DNA from: Speluncibacter jeojiensis | GTDB lineage: Bacteria > Actinomycetota > Actinomycetes > Mycobacteriales > Mycobacteriaceae | Direction: 5' to 3' | NCBI RefSeq assembly: GCF_029589495.1 | Contig: NZ_JAAIVF010000007.1 | Coordinates: forward strand, 62,001-126,000 | DNA length: 64,000 nt | Part shown: positions 9,512 through 19,062 of the stretch, piece by piece | How positions within the stretch are numbered: the first letter of the stretch is position 1 | Layout: each line of letters begins with the position of its first letter | Made by a program: the position numbers and the translations under genes | Notes under the pieces: model-generated | What the model was told of the DNA's origin: nothing | Seen by the model: only the letters and a program-made list of their open reading frames with translations | The model's database searches: none

Positions 9512-10972
9512 ATGAGTCTGCTGCTCGACCGCCGCAAAACCGCCCGCAGGGGGGCGACCCCGGAACAGATGCGTTCGCTGATCCGGGTCGCCTTCGTACC
9601 GTCCGGCATCGCGGTTGCGCTGATCGCCGCGATCACGTTGGTGACGCTGGTGAGTGTCGACAGCAGGCTCACCGGAGTGTTCGGGGCGATCGCCTCCCTG
9701 TGGCTGGCGGTGCACCAGGTCCCGGTGCAGATCGGCAGCACCGACATCGGTGCGCTGCCGCTGCTGCCGACCCTCCTGATGATCGCCGGCGTCGCCCGGT
9801 GTTGCGCGCGGGTCACCCGCCCGGAGGATCCGCCCCCGATGCAGCTGCGCATCGTCGGTGCCGCGGTCGGCGGTTCACTGGTCGTGACCGTCATCGCCTT
9901 GGCGGTGATCCAGGACGCGACCTCGGTGACCGAACTGTCGAGCCCCGACACGCTGATCGCGCTCGGCGGCGTCGCGGGCATCCACGCGCTCGGTGCGGTC
10001 CTGGGTGTCGGGCGGCAGGTGTGGCGGCTGACCGGAGAGCGCCTGCAGGTGCCGGACTGGACCCGGACGTCGCTGCGGCAGGGCACGATCGCCGGGATGT
10101 CGCTGCTGGCCGCCGGGTCGGTGCTGATCGTCGTCGGGATGCTGCGGAACTGGTCGGCGGTCGGCGACCTGATCGGCGCCGAAGACGACTGGGTCGGACA
10201 GCTCGGCCTGGTGCTGCTGTCGATCCTGTACCTGCCGAACGTGATCGTCGGCGCCGTGGGCACCCTCGTCGGCACCGAGATGCACATCGGCGACGCGACC
10301 TTCGGGTTGTTCCACGTCACCGGTGGACCGGTCCCCGCACTGCCCATCCTGGGGGTGCTGCCGCACGCCGAGACCGGCGGTGCCTGGCTCGCACTGCTCG
10401 CCGTGATCGTGGTGATCGGCGTGCGACTGGGACAGGGCTGCCACCGCGAGCGCACCGGTGCGATCGTCCTGCTGCGCACCGTGCTGACCGCCGCCGTGGG
10501 CTGCGGGACGGCGATGGCCGTTGTCGGCTTCCTCGCCGGCGGGCCACTGGGTTCGTTCGGCTATGTCGGCGTCGAACCTCCGCTGCTGGGGCTGCTCGTC
10601 TTCGGATGGCTTGCCGTGACGGGGTCGGCCACGGTGCTGTTGGTCAAGCGGTTCGGACCTCTCCGGCGCCGACGCCGTAAGCCGCAGCAACTGGCGGCCG
10701 ACGCGGAGCAACCGGCGCGCGACGCAGCCGCGAACATGATCGTGATGCCGACGACGGCCGCCACGGAAGCGGGCCGTGTGGAGTCGAGCGGCGACGTGTC
10801 GGACGAGGTGTCGCCGGACGGCGCCGACGAGGACCCGGCAGACCCCGACGAAGCCGCGGCGGAGGCGGATCGGGCCGAATCGGACGACGCGGCATCCGAG
10901 CAGGTGACCGGGGTCACGGACGAGGTTTCGGAGCAGGACCTGCCGGAAAGTGCCGCCCACCCCAGCGACTAG
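9512..10972 (+). CDS. perM: Cell-division membrane protein PerM (DUF6350)
   Basis: Integral membrane protein of 486 residues, equivalent to Rv0955/PerM, which supports cell division and persistence and interacts with divisome components in mycobacteria. A basic N-terminus precedes about ten hydrophobic helices across residues 25-380. A charged, Asp/Glu/Ala-rich cytoplasmic tail of about 90 residues closes the protein. ATG 9512 was chosen because the membrane region begins shortly after it. It lies 61 nt after the DUF5336 gene and before purN, the same order as in M. tuberculosis. Identification rests on synteny plus overall architecture. Confidence 0.8.
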   Translation: MSLLLDRRKTARRGATPEQMRSLIRVAFVPSGIAVALIAAITLVTLVSVDSRLTGVFGAIASLWLAVHQVPVQIGSTDIGALPLLPTLLMIAGVARCCARVTRPEDPPPMQLRIVGAAVGGSLVVTVIALAVIQDATSVTELSSPDTLIALGGVAGIHALGAVLGVGRQVWRLTGERLQVPDWTRTSLRQGTIAGMSLLAAGSVLIVVGMLRNWSAVGDLIGAEDDWVGQLGLVLLSILYLPNVIVGAVGTLVGTEMHIGDATFGLFHVTGGPVPALPILGVLPHAETGGAWLALLAVIVVIGVRLGQGCHRERTGAIVLLRTVLTAAVGCGTAMAVVGFLAGGPLGSFGYVGVEPPLLGLLVFGWLAVTGSATVLLVKRFGPLRRRRRKPQQLAADAEQPARDAAANMIVMPTTAATEAGRVESSGDVSDEVSPDGADEDPADPDEAAAEADRAESDDAASEQVTGVTDEVSEQDLPESAAHPSD

Positions 10973-11058
10973 GCTGCTACCCGGCCGGAGTTCTTCCGGC
11001 TGTTCCGCTTGAGTGCACAGGAGATGCAGCGCTGAACGCCCCGCATGAGTCCGACCGG

Positions 11059-11682
11059 TTGGTGCCCGACCCGCCGGCCCGGCTCGTCGTACTCGCATCC
11101 GGGACCGGCAGCCTGTTGCAGGCGTTGATCGACGAAGCCTCCAGGCCCGAGTACCCCGCGCAGGTCGTCGCGGTCGGTGTGGACCGGGTCTGCGAAGCGG
11201 AGGAACGGGCCGCGCGCGCCGGCATCGGATCCTTCCGCGTGCGCGTCGGCGATCACGCCGACCGCGCCGCGTGGGACCGTGCGCTGTCGGACGAGGTGGC
11301 CGCGCACCGGCCCGATCTCGTCGTGTCGGCCGGGTTCATGAAGATCCTCGGCCCCGAGTTCCTGGGCCGGTTCCAGGGCCGGGTGATCAACACCCACCCG
11401 GCGTTGCTGCCGGCCTTCCCCGGCGCACACGCCGTCGCCGATGCGCTGGCCTACGGCGTCAAGGTCACCGGCTCGACGGTGCACCTGGTCGACGGGGGAG
11501 TGGACACCGGCCCGATCCTCGCGCAGGAGGCCGTGAGTGTGCTCGACACCGACGACGAGTCGAGCCTGCACGAACGAATCAAGGTGGTGGAACGGCGGCT
11601 GCTGGTCGAGGTGGTCGCCGCCGTTGCCACCCGTGGAGTTGTAGTTTCCGATGGACGAAAGGCCGTGATCCCAAGTGAGTGA
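11059..11682 (+). CDS. purN: Phosphoribosylglycinamide formyltransferase
   Basis: Transfers the formyl group of 10-formyl-THF to GAR, the third step of IMP synthesis. Visible landmarks are the N-terminal [15 protein letters not shown] phosphate-binding loop, [13 protein letters not shown] with the catalytic His, and [16 protein letters not shown] carrying the catalytic Asp. The start is unclear: TTG 11059 and GTG 11062 have no ribosome site, while an in-frame CTG at 11032 sits 8 nt after GGAG and would add nine residues. The stop overlaps purH by 8 nt, so the pair is translationally coupled. Confidence 0.93.
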   Translation: MVPDPPARLVVLASGTGSLLQALIDEASRPEYPAQVVAVGVDRVCEAEERAARAGIGSFRVRVGDHADRAAWDRALSDEVAAHRPDLVVSAGFMKILGPEFLGRFQGRVINTHPALLPAFPGAHAVADALAYGVKVTGSTVHLVDGGVDTGPILAQEAVSVLDTDDESSLHERIKVVERRLLVEVVAAVATRGVVVSDGRKAVIPSE

Positions 11683-13240
11683 CCGCAAGGCTGTGCGCCG
11701 CGCGCTCGTCAGCGTCTACGACAAGACCGGGCTGGTCGAACTTGCTGCCGGGCTCCACGCAGCGGGCGTCGAGTTGGTCTCGACCGGATCGACGGCCGGG
11801 AAGATCGCCGACGCCGGGATCCCGGTGACCAAGGTCGAGGACCTGACCGGCTTCCCCGAGACCCTCGAGGGCCGGGTCAAGACCCTGCACCCGAGGGTGC
11901 ACGCGGGCATCCTCGCCGACACCCGCAAGCCCGAGCACCTCGACCAGATCGCCGAACTCGGCGTCGAGGCGTTCCAGCTCGTCGTGGTCAACCTCTACCC
12001 GTTCCGGCAGACCGTGGCCTCCGGTGCGAGCGTCGACGAGTGCGTCGAGCAGATCGACATCGGCGGGCCGTCGATGGTGCGCGCCGCCGCGAAGAACCAC
12101 CCGTCGGTGGCCGTCGTCGTTTCCCCGGACCGGTATGCCGACGTGCTCGGCGCGGTCGAAGCCGGCGGGTTCACCCAGGCGAAGCGGGTCGAGTTGGCCG
12201 CCGCGGCCTTCCGGCACACCGCCGAGTACGACGTTGCGGTCGCCGGCTGGATGACCGACCTGATCGAGGGTGAGGACGAGTTCACCAGCTGGCTCGGCGC
12301 CACCTGGGACCGTGTGACCGTGCTGCGCTACGGCGAGAACCCCCACCAGGGCGCCGCGCTGTACATCGACAACTCCGCGGCGCCGGGACTGGCGCAGGCC
12401 GAGCAGCTGCACGGCAAGGAGATGTCCTACAACAACTACACCGACGCCGACGCGGCATGGCGTGCGGCGCATGACCATTCGGCCCCGTGCGTGGCGATCA
12501 TCAAGCACGCCAACCCGTGCGGCATCGCGGTGTCCGGGCTCGAGGGCGACGGCGCGATCGCCGACGCGCATCGCAAGGCCCACGCCTGCGACCCGGTCAG
12601 CGCCTACGGCGGCGTGATCGCCTCGAACCGTGAGGTGACCGTCGAGATGGCCGAGCAGGTCGCCGACATCTTCACCGAGGTGATCATCGCGCCGTCCTAT
12701 GCCGAGGGTGCGGTCGGAGTCCTGCAGCGCAAGAAGAACATCCGCGTTCTGCTGGCTCCCGCTCCAACCGAGACCGGCGTCGAGTTGCGGCCGATCTCCG
12801 GCGGGCTGCTTGTGCAGGAGCGCGACCGGTTGCAGGCCGACGGCGACAACCCGGCGGCCTGGACGCTGGCGACCGGCGAGGCGGCCGACGAGCAGACCCT
12901 GATCGACCTCGAGTTCGCCTGGCGTGCCTGCCGCGCGGTCAAGTCGAACGCGATTCTGCTGGCCTCCGGCGGGGCGACCATCGGTGTCGGCATGGGCCAG
13001 GTCAACCGGGTGGACTCGGCCCGGTTGGCGGTCAGCCGCGGCGGCGACCGCGTGCAGGGTTCGGTGGCCGCATCCGACGCCTTCTTCCCGTTCCCGGACG
13101 GCCTGCAGGTGCTCACCGAGGCCGGCGTGCGCGCGATCGTGCAGCCCGGCGGATCGGTGCGCGACAACGAGGTCATCGAGGCCGCGCGCGAGGCGGGCGT
13201 CACCCTGTACCTGACGGGGTCGCGGCACTTCGCCCACTGA
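11675..13240 (+). CDS. purH: Bifunctional AICAR transformylase/IMP cyclohydrolase
   Basis: Catalyses the last two steps of IMP synthesis. The N-terminal MGS-like cyclohydrolase domain begins [11 protein letters not shown] and contains STGSTAGKI and [12 protein letters not shown]. The C-terminal transformylase has the signature IIKHANPCG, with Lys277 and His278 as catalytic residues, and ends in the conserved LTGSRHFAH. The 521-residue length is typical. GTG 11675 overlaps the end of purN. A hairpin at 13284-13316 may end the operon. Confidence 0.97.
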   Translation: MSDRKAVRRALVSVYDKTGLVELAAGLHAAGVELVSTGSTAGKIADAGIPVTKVEDLTGFPETLEGRVKTLHPRVHAGILADTRKPEHLDQIAELGVEAFQLVVVNLYPFRQTVASGASVDECVEQIDIGGPSMVRAAAKNHPSVAVVVSPDRYADVLGAVEAGGFTQAKRVELAAAAFRHTAEYDVAVAGWMTDLIEGEDEFTSWLGATWDRVTVLRYGENPHQGAALYIDNSAAPGLAQAEQLHGKEMSYNNYTDADAAWRAAHDHSAPCVAIIKHANPCGIAVSGLEGDGAIADAHRKAHACDPVSAYGGVIASNREVTVEMAEQVADIFTEVIIAPSYAEGAVGVLQRKKNIRVLLAPAPTETGVELRPISGGLLVQERDRLQADGDNPAAWTLATGEAADEQTLIDLEFAWRACRAVKSNAILLASGGATIGVGMGQVNRVDSARLAVSRGGDRVQGSVAASDAFFPFPDGLQVLTEAGVRAIVQPGGSVRDNEVIEAAREAGVTLYLTGSRHFAH

Positions 13241-13283
13241 CGGTCAGGCCCACCAGGTGATCGGACCACTGACGATCAGCGGG

Positions 13284-13316
13284 AGGTGCGCGCTCGGCTC
13301 AGCCGGGTGCGCACCT
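13284..13316 (+). terminator. Hairpin after purH, probable terminator
   Basis: AGGTGCGC (13284-13291) pairs with GCGCACCT (13309-13316). An inner CGGCT/AGCCG stem lies in the loop and TTCTG follows. The T-run is weak, so termination may be partial. Confidence 0.5.
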
Positions 13317-13372
13317 TCTGTCGCATCCGGCATCCAGACGGGGCCTGCCCGCACGGGCGGCGCCGCGGCCGG

Positions 13373-13576
13373 TCAGGCGGCGTGGTCGACGATGTTGCCC
13401 GAGATGACCACCTGGGCGGCGCCCCGGTCGAGCAGTTCGCGCGCCAGCACCGTGGCGGCCTCGCGCTGACCGGCGTCGGTGTGCGACAGGTCGAGCGTGA
13501 TCGCGTGCCCGGTCAGGTCGGAGGGCAGGTCGGCGGGCAGTCGGTCGTGCGTGAGTTGGTTGAAACGCAGTTTCAT
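13373..13576 (-). CDS. Small hypothetical protein, 67 aa
   Basis: Unrecognised protein starting MKLRFNQLTHDRLP. It is mostly polar, with an Ala/Glu/Arg-rich predicted helix (about residues 36-52) and a short C-terminal strand ending in ISGNIVDHAA. No signal peptide or membrane segment is seen. ATG 13576 is preceded by AAGGAAA at a good distance. A GTG 36 nt upstream in the same frame has no such site. A terminator-like hairpin (13715-13743) and a 26-codon ORF (13766-13846) precede it on the same strand, so expression may be controlled by attenuation. The codon pattern is GC-rich like the neighbours. Confidence 0.55.
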   Translation of the reverse strand: MKLRFNQLTHDRLPADLPSDLTGHAITLDLSHTDAGQREAATVLARELLDRGAAQVVISGNIVDHAA

Positions 13577-13714
13577 CGGTGTTTCCTTGCTCTTTCGGTG
13601 GATCCGGCTCAAGCCTGGATCGGGTAGATGGTTGCCGCGTGTGCGGCGGGTGTCGCGGGGGCGACGGTGCGGCGAAGAACGGATGTCGGAAAAACGAGCG
13701 GTCTGAAAAGGAAA

Positions 13715-13743
13715 GGCACCCGGGCGGTCGGGCCCTGGGTGCC
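13715..13743 (-). terminator. Terminator/attenuator-like hairpin between two small ORFs
   Basis: GGCACCC (13715-13721) pairs with GGGTGCC (13737-13743), with a further four inner pairs. On the minus strand it is followed by TTTCCTTTT. It lies after the 26-codon ORF and 138 nt before the 67-aa gene, so it could end a short leader transcript or act as a conditional attenuator. Confidence 0.6.
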
Positions 13744-13765
13744 GAGAACGTCGATCTGCGGGTGA

Positions 13766-13846
13766 TCAGAAACGATCTCGGGGTACGAGCATGCCTACGA
13801 GCCAGGAGCGCCACGCCGGTGCAGGTGTCGCCGCGAATACGTGCAT
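13766..13846 (-). CDS. Putative 26-aa leader peptide
   Basis: A 26-codon ORF (MHVFAATPAP... ending PRDRF) with a strong purine-rich GGAAGGAAG ribosome site just before its ATG. The peptide has Trp12 and Trp15 and a short hydrophobic stretch. A hairpin with a T-tract follows 23 nt after the stop. Small size, strong SD and following terminator are typical of leader peptides, but the sensed signal cannot be told. It may instead be a tiny functional peptide. The start is divergent from the MoxR gene at 13926. Confidence 0.45.
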   Translation of the reverse strand: MHVFAATPAPAWRSWLVGMLVPRDRF

Positions 13847-13925
13847 GGTGCGCTTCCTTCCGTTCTCGTCGTGCTCGGATCTTGGTTAGCGAAGGACGTT
13901 ACACCATCCGACGCGCGGAGCGGAA

Positions 13926-15362
13926 ATGACCTCGCCGAACCGGACAAATCCTCGTAGCGTGGAGCAGGTGACCGTGATCACCGTTTCCGCACCCCCGGAC
14001 ACCACCGTCGGCGAGTTGCGCGCCTCCGGACACGTGCAGTCCTCCGTCAAGGACGAGATCCGGCGCAACCTGCTCTCCGCACTGCGTTCGGGCCGGGATC
14101 CCTGGCCGGGCATCCTGGGGTTCGGCGCGACGGTGCTGCCCCAGCTCGAACGCGCCCTGATCGCCGGCCACGACGTGGTGCTGCTCGGCGAGCGCGGCCA
14201 GGGCAAGACCCGGTTGCTGCGCACGCTCGTCGGGCTGCTGGACGAGTGGACGCCGGTGATCGCCGGCGCCGAACTGGGTGAGCACCCGTACGAGCCGATC
14301 ACTCCCGCCTCGCTGCGTCGCGCGGCCGACCTCGGTGACGAGCTGCCGGTGACCTGGCGGCACCGCAGCGAGCGCTATTCGGAGAAGCTGGCCACTCCGG
14401 ACACCAGCGTGGGCGACCTGGTCGGCGACGTGGACCCGATCAAGGTGGCCGAGGGGCGCAGCCTCGGCGACCCCGAGACCATCCACTTCGGGCTGATCCC
14501 ACGCGCGCACCGCGGCGTGATGGCGGTCAACGAGCTGCCCGACCTCGCCGAGCGCATCCAGGTCGCGATGCTCAACGTGATGGAGGAGCGCGACATCCAG
14601 GTGCGCGGCTACAACCTGCGTCTGCCGTTGGACGTGCTGCTGGTGGCCAGCGCGAACCCCGAGGACTACACCAACCGCGGCCGCATCATCACCCCGCTCA
14701 AGGACCGATTCGGCGCGGAGGTCCGTACCCACTATCCCCTCGAGGTCGCCGACGAGATCGCGGTCATCGGGCAGGAATCGGAGACCGTCGCGGAGGTCCC
14801 CGAGTACCTGTTCGAGGTGCTGGCCCGGCTCACCCGGATGCTGCGCGAATCCAGCTCGGTGGACCAGCGTTCGGGGGTGTCGGCGCGCTTCGCCATCGCC
14901 GGCGCGGAGACGGTCGCGGCGGCGGCGCTGCAGAGGTCGGCGCGGGTGGGCGAACCGGAATCGGTGGCCCGGCCGGTGGATCTGGGCACGGTCGTGCCGG
15001 TGCTGCGCGGCAAGGTGGAGTTCGAGTCCGGCGAGGAGGGCCGCGAGCTGGAGTTGCTCGAGCACCTGCTGCGCCGGGCCACCGCGGAGACCGTGCGCGA
15101 ACGGCTCGGTGGAATCGACCTGGCCCCGCTGGTGACCGCCGTGGAAGACGGCGGTCACGTCGTCACCGGTGAACTGGTCTCCGCGGCAGAGCTTCTGGCG
15201 TCGCTTCCCGACATCGAGGTGATCGACGTGATCGGTTTCCGGCTGGGGGCGCGGACCGCCGGTGAGCGGGCGGCCGCGGTCGAGTTCGCCCTCGAGGGGC
15301 TGTATCTGGCCCGGCGGATAGCCAAGGAGACCGAGGACGACGGGAGGACGGTGTACAGCTGA
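13926..15362 (+). CDS. MoxR-type AAA+ ATPase (Mg-chelatase ChlI-like)
   Basis: AAA+ ATPase of the MoxR/ChlI class, equivalent to Rv0958. Such proteins act with a von Willebrand A partner as remodelling chaperones; here the partner is the next gene. The 478 residues include Walker A GERGQGKT (88-95), HRGVMAVNELPDL as the Walker B region, and VASANPEDYTNRGR as sensor 1. ATG 13926 follows GGAG closely. However, GTG 13968, in the same frame, lies 7 nt after TAGCGT and could be a leaderless start. The stop overlaps the VWA gene (TGATG). Confidence 0.88.
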   Translation: MTSPNRTNPRSVEQVTVITVSAPPDTTVGELRASGHVQSSVKDEIRRNLLSALRSGRDPWPGILGFGATVLPQLERALIAGHDVVLLGERGQGKTRLLRTLVGLLDEWTPVIAGAELGEHPYEPITPASLRRAADLGDELPVTWRHRSERYSEKLATPDTSVGDLVGDVDPIKVAEGRSLGDPETIHFGLIPRAHRGVMAVNELPDLAERIQVAMLNVMEERDIQVRGYNLRLPLDVLLVASANPEDYTNRGRIITPLKDRFGAEVRTHYPLEVADEIAVIGQESETVAEVPEYLFEVLARLTRMLRESSSVDQRSGVSARFAIAGAETVAAAALQRSARVGEPESVARPVDLGTVVPVLRGKVEFESGEEGRELELLEHLLRRATAETVRERLGGIDLAPLVTAVEDGGHVVTGELVSAAELLASLPDIEVIDVIGFRLGARTAGERAAAVEFALEGLYLARRIAKETEDDGRTVYS

Positions 15363-17335
15363 TGGCCGACCGTCCGAGCTTCGACCTGCGCCGCGCCCAC
15401 TACGGGCGCTATGCGGGTGGACCCGATCCGCTCGCGCCGCCGGTCGACCTGCGCGAGGCGCTGGCAGCGATCGGTGACCAGGTGCTCGAGGGGGTCTCGC
15501 CGCGCCGCGCGCTGCGCGAGATGCTGCGCCGCGGGTTCGCCGGTCGCCGCGGCCTGGACGCGCTGGCCGAACAGGCAAACCGCAAGCGACGGGAGATGCT
15601 GCGGCGCAACAACCTCGGCGGCACGCTGGACGAGGTCAAGCGGTTGCTGGACGCGGCCGTGCTCGAGGAGCGCCAGGAGCTTGCCCGTGCGCTCGACGAC
15701 GAGGCGCGCTTCGCGGAACTGCAGATCGCCGAGCTGAGCTCGTCGCCGGCCAAGGCGGTGCAGGAGCTGTCCGAATACGACTGGCGCAGTGGGTCGGCCC
15801 GGGAGAAGTACGAGCAGATCCAGGACCTGCTCGGCCGCGAGATGCTCGACCAACGGTTCGCGGGGATGAAGCAGGCGCTCGAGAACGCGACCGATGCGGA
15901 CCGGCTCCGCGTCGAGGAGATGCTGCGAGATCTCAACGCGCTGCTCGAATCCCACGCGCGCGGCGAGGACACCGGGCAGCAGTTCGAGGACTTCATGGAC
16001 CGTCACGGCGAGTTCTTCCCGGAGAGCCCGGACAGCGTCGAGGAGCTGATCGACTCGCTGGCTCGCCGTGCCGCCGCCGCCCAGCGGCTGCGTCACTCGC
16101 TCACCGAGCAGCAGCGCCAGGAACTCGACGCCCTGGCGCAGCAGGCATTCGGCAGCCCTGCGCTGGCGGATCAGCTCGCCCGGCTCGACGGCAACCTGCA
16201 GGCCGCGCGGCCGGGGGAGGACTGGGAGTCCGGCCGCGAGTTCCGCGGCGACAACGGCATGGGACTCGGCGAGGGCACCGGCGCGCTGGCCGACCTGGCA
16301 GAACTCGAGGAGCTGTCCGAGGCGCTGTCGCAGTCGTATGCGGGCGCCGAACTCGACGACATCGATCTCGACGCGCTCGCCCGTCAACTCGGCGACGAGG
16401 CGGCCGCGTCCGCGAAGACCCTCACCGAACTCGAACGGGCGCTGCACGACCAGGGGCTGCTCGACCGCGATCCGGAAGGCCGGCTGCGGCTGTCGCCGGC
16501 GGCGATGCGCCGCCTCGGCCAGACCGCGCTCAAGGACGTCGCCACGCAACTGTCGGGCCGGACCGGCGGTCGGGACACCCGGCGCGCAGGTGCCGCCGGC
16601 GAGGTTACGGGTGCGAGCCGGCCCTGGGCGTTCGGCGACACCGAACCCTGGGATGTCACCCGCACGGTCGTCAACGCGGTCGTGCGCAGCGCCGCATCGG
16701 AATCCGGCCCGCCCGTGCGGATCAGCGTCGACGACGTCGAGGTCACCGAGACCGAACAGCGCACCCACGCGGCCGTCGCGCTGCTCGTCGACATCTCGTT
16801 CTCCATGGTGATGGAGGGCCGCTGGGTCCCGATGAAGCGCACCGCGCTTGCGCTGGAACACCTGGTGCGCAGCCGTTTCCGCGGCGACGATCTGCAGATC
16901 ATCGCGTTCGGCCGCTACGCCCGCACCATGCGCATCGACGAGTTGGCCGGCCTGGACGAGGTGTTCGAGCAGGGCACCAACCTGCATCACGGCCTGCTGC
17001 TGGCCGGCCGGCACCTGCGCCGGCACCCGGCCGCGCAGCCGGTGGTGCTGATCGTCACCGACGGTGAGCCGACCGCTCATCTCGAGCCCGACGGCGAACC
17101 GTACTTCGACTATCCGCCGCACCCGCTGACGTTGGCGCGCACCGTGCAACAACTCGACGCGCTGGCCCGGATGGATGCCCAGATCACCTTCTTCAAGCTC
17201 GGCACCGATCCCGGGCTGGCCCGCTTCGTCGACCAGATGGCCCGGCGGGTGGCCGGGCGGGTGGTCGCGCCGGAACTCGACGGACTCGGCGCCGCGGTCA
17301 TCGGCGACTACCTGACCTCGCGCCGCCGGCGGTGA
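15362..17335 (+). CDS. von Willebrand factor A domain protein, MoxR partner
   Basis: A 657-residue protein equivalent to Rv0959. The long N-terminal part is helical and rich in Glu, Leu, Arg and Ala. The C-terminal VWA domain carries the MIDAS motif DISFS (477-481, DxSxS) with TDGEP later as the third metal-site element. No signal peptide or membrane helix is seen, so it is likely cytoplasmic. The start overlaps the ATPase stop, giving tight coupling. Together they probably form a MoxR-VWA metal-dependent chaperone system; no substrate is evident from the neighbours. Confidence 0.88.
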   Translation: MADRPSFDLRRAHYGRYAGGPDPLAPPVDLREALAAIGDQVLEGVSPRRALREMLRRGFAGRRGLDALAEQANRKRREMLRRNNLGGTLDEVKRLLDAAVLEERQELARALDDEARFAELQIAELSSSPAKAVQELSEYDWRSGSAREKYEQIQDLLGREMLDQRFAGMKQALENATDADRLRVEEMLRDLNALLESHARGEDTGQQFEDFMDRHGEFFPESPDSVEELIDSLARRAAAAQRLRHSLTEQQRQELDALAQQAFGSPALADQLARLDGNLQAARPGEDWESGREFRGDNGMGLGEGTGALADLAELEELSEALSQSYAGAELDDIDLDALARQLGDEAAASAKTLTELERALHDQGLLDRDPEGRLRLSPAAMRRLGQTALKDVATQLSGRTGGRDTRRAGAAGEVTGASRPWAFGDTEPWDVTRTVVNAVVRSAASESGPPVRISVDDVEVTETEQRTHAAVALLVDISFSMVMEGRWVPMKRTALALEHLVRSRFRGDDLQIIAFGRYARTMRIDELAGLDEVFEQGTNLHHGLLLAGRHLRRHPAAQPVVLIVTDGEPTAHLEPDGEPYFDYPPHPLTLARTVQQLDALARMDAQITFFKLGTDPGLARFVDQMARRVAGRVVAPELDGLGAAVIGDYLTSRRRR

Positions 17336-17512
17336 GTCCTGTTGCGCTGCCGACCGGCCCTGAGCGGATAGTGTGCAAGTTCATGGACCGCGTGGTCCTT
17401 GGCGGCGTCACGGGGACGACCGAGCCGTGGCGGACTCTGCTGCATTACGTTGCACGTTGACACGTTATGTTTACGGTCCGGTCGGGTTCGGCCGGAGCGG
17501 GAATCGGCGGGC

Positions 17513-18429
17513 TCAGCCGAGCAGCGCCGCGCCCAGCGCGATGGCCGGCACCGCGGCCAAGGTGGTCACCAGCCCGGCGTCGCGCGCGAGCATCATGCCG
17601 CGTTGGTAGCGGCTGGCATAGGTGAACACGTTCTGCGCGGTCGGCAGCGTCGCGATGATGACCGCGGCCAGCAGCGCGTGACCGCTCAGGTCGAGCAGGT
17701 AGCGGCCGATCAGGTAGGCGACGAGCGGTTGCACGACGATCTTGAGGACCGTGGCCAGCGCGACGTCGCGCCGCGGGCTCTCGCCGCGTTTGAGGACCCG
17801 TACGCCGTTGAGCGAGATCCCGAACGCCAGCAGCGCGCCCGGGACCGAGGCCCCGCCGAGCAGATGGAACGGCTGCGCCAGCGCCTCCGGCAGCGACCAT
17901 CCGGTCACCGCCGGCAGCAGTCCGGCCAGTCCGGCCAGCACGATCGGGTTGCGGAACGGCTGGACGAACGGCGCGTACCAGGCGGGGGAGCGGTCGTGCA
18001 GGACGGTCAGGTCCATGGCGGTGAGCGCGATCGGCGAGTAGATCACGATCTGGAACAGCAGCAGCGGCGCCACGAACGAGGCGTCGCCCAGGACGAACAC
18101 CGCGATCGGGATGCCCAAGTTCACCGAGTTCACGTACGACGACGCCAGCGCGCCGATCACCGCCTCCGGGATCGCCCGATGCCACCAGAGCCGGGCCGCC
18201 ACCAGGTAGCAGAGCCCCACGAGGAGGGCGCTGCCGCCGGCCACGAGAAGATCACCGACAGATCGGCGTGGGCGAGCGAGTCGAACAGCAGCGCCGGGGT
18301 GGCGACGAAGAACACCAACCGGCTGAGCACCTGCTCGCCGGTCGGGCCGAGGACATCGCGGCGGCCGAGCACGTAGCCCACCGCGATGATGATGAAGATG
18401 ACGGAGAAGCCGGCAACCACACCGGACAC
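17513..18429 (-). pseudogene. AEC-family transporter broken by a frameshift
   Basis: Two minus-strand frames together make one auxin-efflux-carrier-type permease. The N-terminal part starts at GTG 18429 (MSGVVAGFSVIFII...). It passes out of frame near 18245, after DLSVIFS. The rest continues in another frame from about 18244 (VAGGSALLVGLCYLVAARL...) to the stop at 17513, with the conserved YVNSVNLGIPIA segment and about eight more helices. The total span of 917 nt would become 306 codons by adding one base, the family's normal size. This is either a recent inactivating deletion or a sequencing error. AEC proteins export or import small organic acids. Confidence 0.8.
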
Positions 18430-18501
18430 GACGTGGCCGACCTCCCTGGACTCGGATGCCGAGTCAGTCTAGAGAGGGCGGCGCACGGTCGTACCGTCAG
18501 G

Positions 18502-18960
18502 TCAGGCCCAGTACGGGCCCGACATGAGCTTGAAGCTCGGCATGTCGGAGATCTTCACCGAGTACTCGTAGAGGCGGGTGTAGCCGGTGCGGCTGATCCG
18601 CCAGCCGTCCTCGCCCTTGACGTACTCGTCGGAGTAGATCGACGCGCCGTTGATCATGATGTCGTACTTCGGGACGATCACCGTGTCGGACAGGTACCAA
18701 CTGCCGGTCGCGTGCACACCGTCGTCGGCGACGTCGATCTCGGGGTTGCCGAGGTGGTGTTCGGAGATCAGCCGCGGGCTCATCACCTTGCTCAGGTGCG
18801 CGATCAGCTCGTCGCGCGAGTCGAAGTGCAGGTCCTTGCCGTAGTCGGCGGTGACATCCGGCGTGAGCGTCTCGGCGAGGTCGTCCCATTGCCGGGTGTC
18901 GACGTCACGCATGTAGCGGTACTTGAGCCGGCTGATCTCGGCGATGGCGACCAGGTCCAT
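18502..18960 (-). CDS. SnoaL/NTF2-fold protein, possibly steroid-related
   Basis: A 152-residue single-domain protein of the SnoaL-like (NTF2, BaiE-like) fold, which includes dehydratases and isomerases of polyketides and steroids. The pattern begins with IAEISRLKYRYMRDVDTRQWDDL, where Tyr and Asp residues sit as in BaiE-type enzymes, followed by the SEHHLGN loop and the W/Y-rich strands GSWYLSDTV and WRISRTGYTRLYEY. ATG 18960 has a clear AAGGAG. A KstR-like palindrome at 19013-19026, 52 nt upstream, suggests control by the cholesterol-catabolism repressor. The reaction itself cannot be assigned. Confidence 0.75.
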   Translation of the reverse strand: MDLVAIAEISRLKYRYMRDVDTRQWDDLAETLTPDVTADYGKDLHFDSRDELIAHLSKVMSPRLISEHHLGNPEIDVADDGVHATGSWYLSDTVIVPKYDIMINGASIYSDEYVKGEDGWRISRTGYTRLYEYSVKISDMPSFKLMSGPYWA

Positions 18961-19012
18961 CCACGTGCTCCTTCGAATGTGCGTCGAGCCGCCAGTCGGC
19001 CCGGGCCGAGAG

Positions 19013-19026
19013 TAGAACACATTCTA
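19013..19026 (-). promoter_or_regulatory. KstR-like operator
   Basis: TAGAACACATTCTA fits the KstR consensus TnnAACnnGTTnnA with one mismatch (ATT for GTT). It is placed where a repressor of the SnoaL-fold gene at 18960 would bind. KstR controls cholesterol-catabolism genes in mycobacteria and rhodococci. Confidence 0.5.
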
Positions 19027-19062
19027 GTTTTGAGTGTGTCGTTCCTGGTGAGTGGGAGCTCG

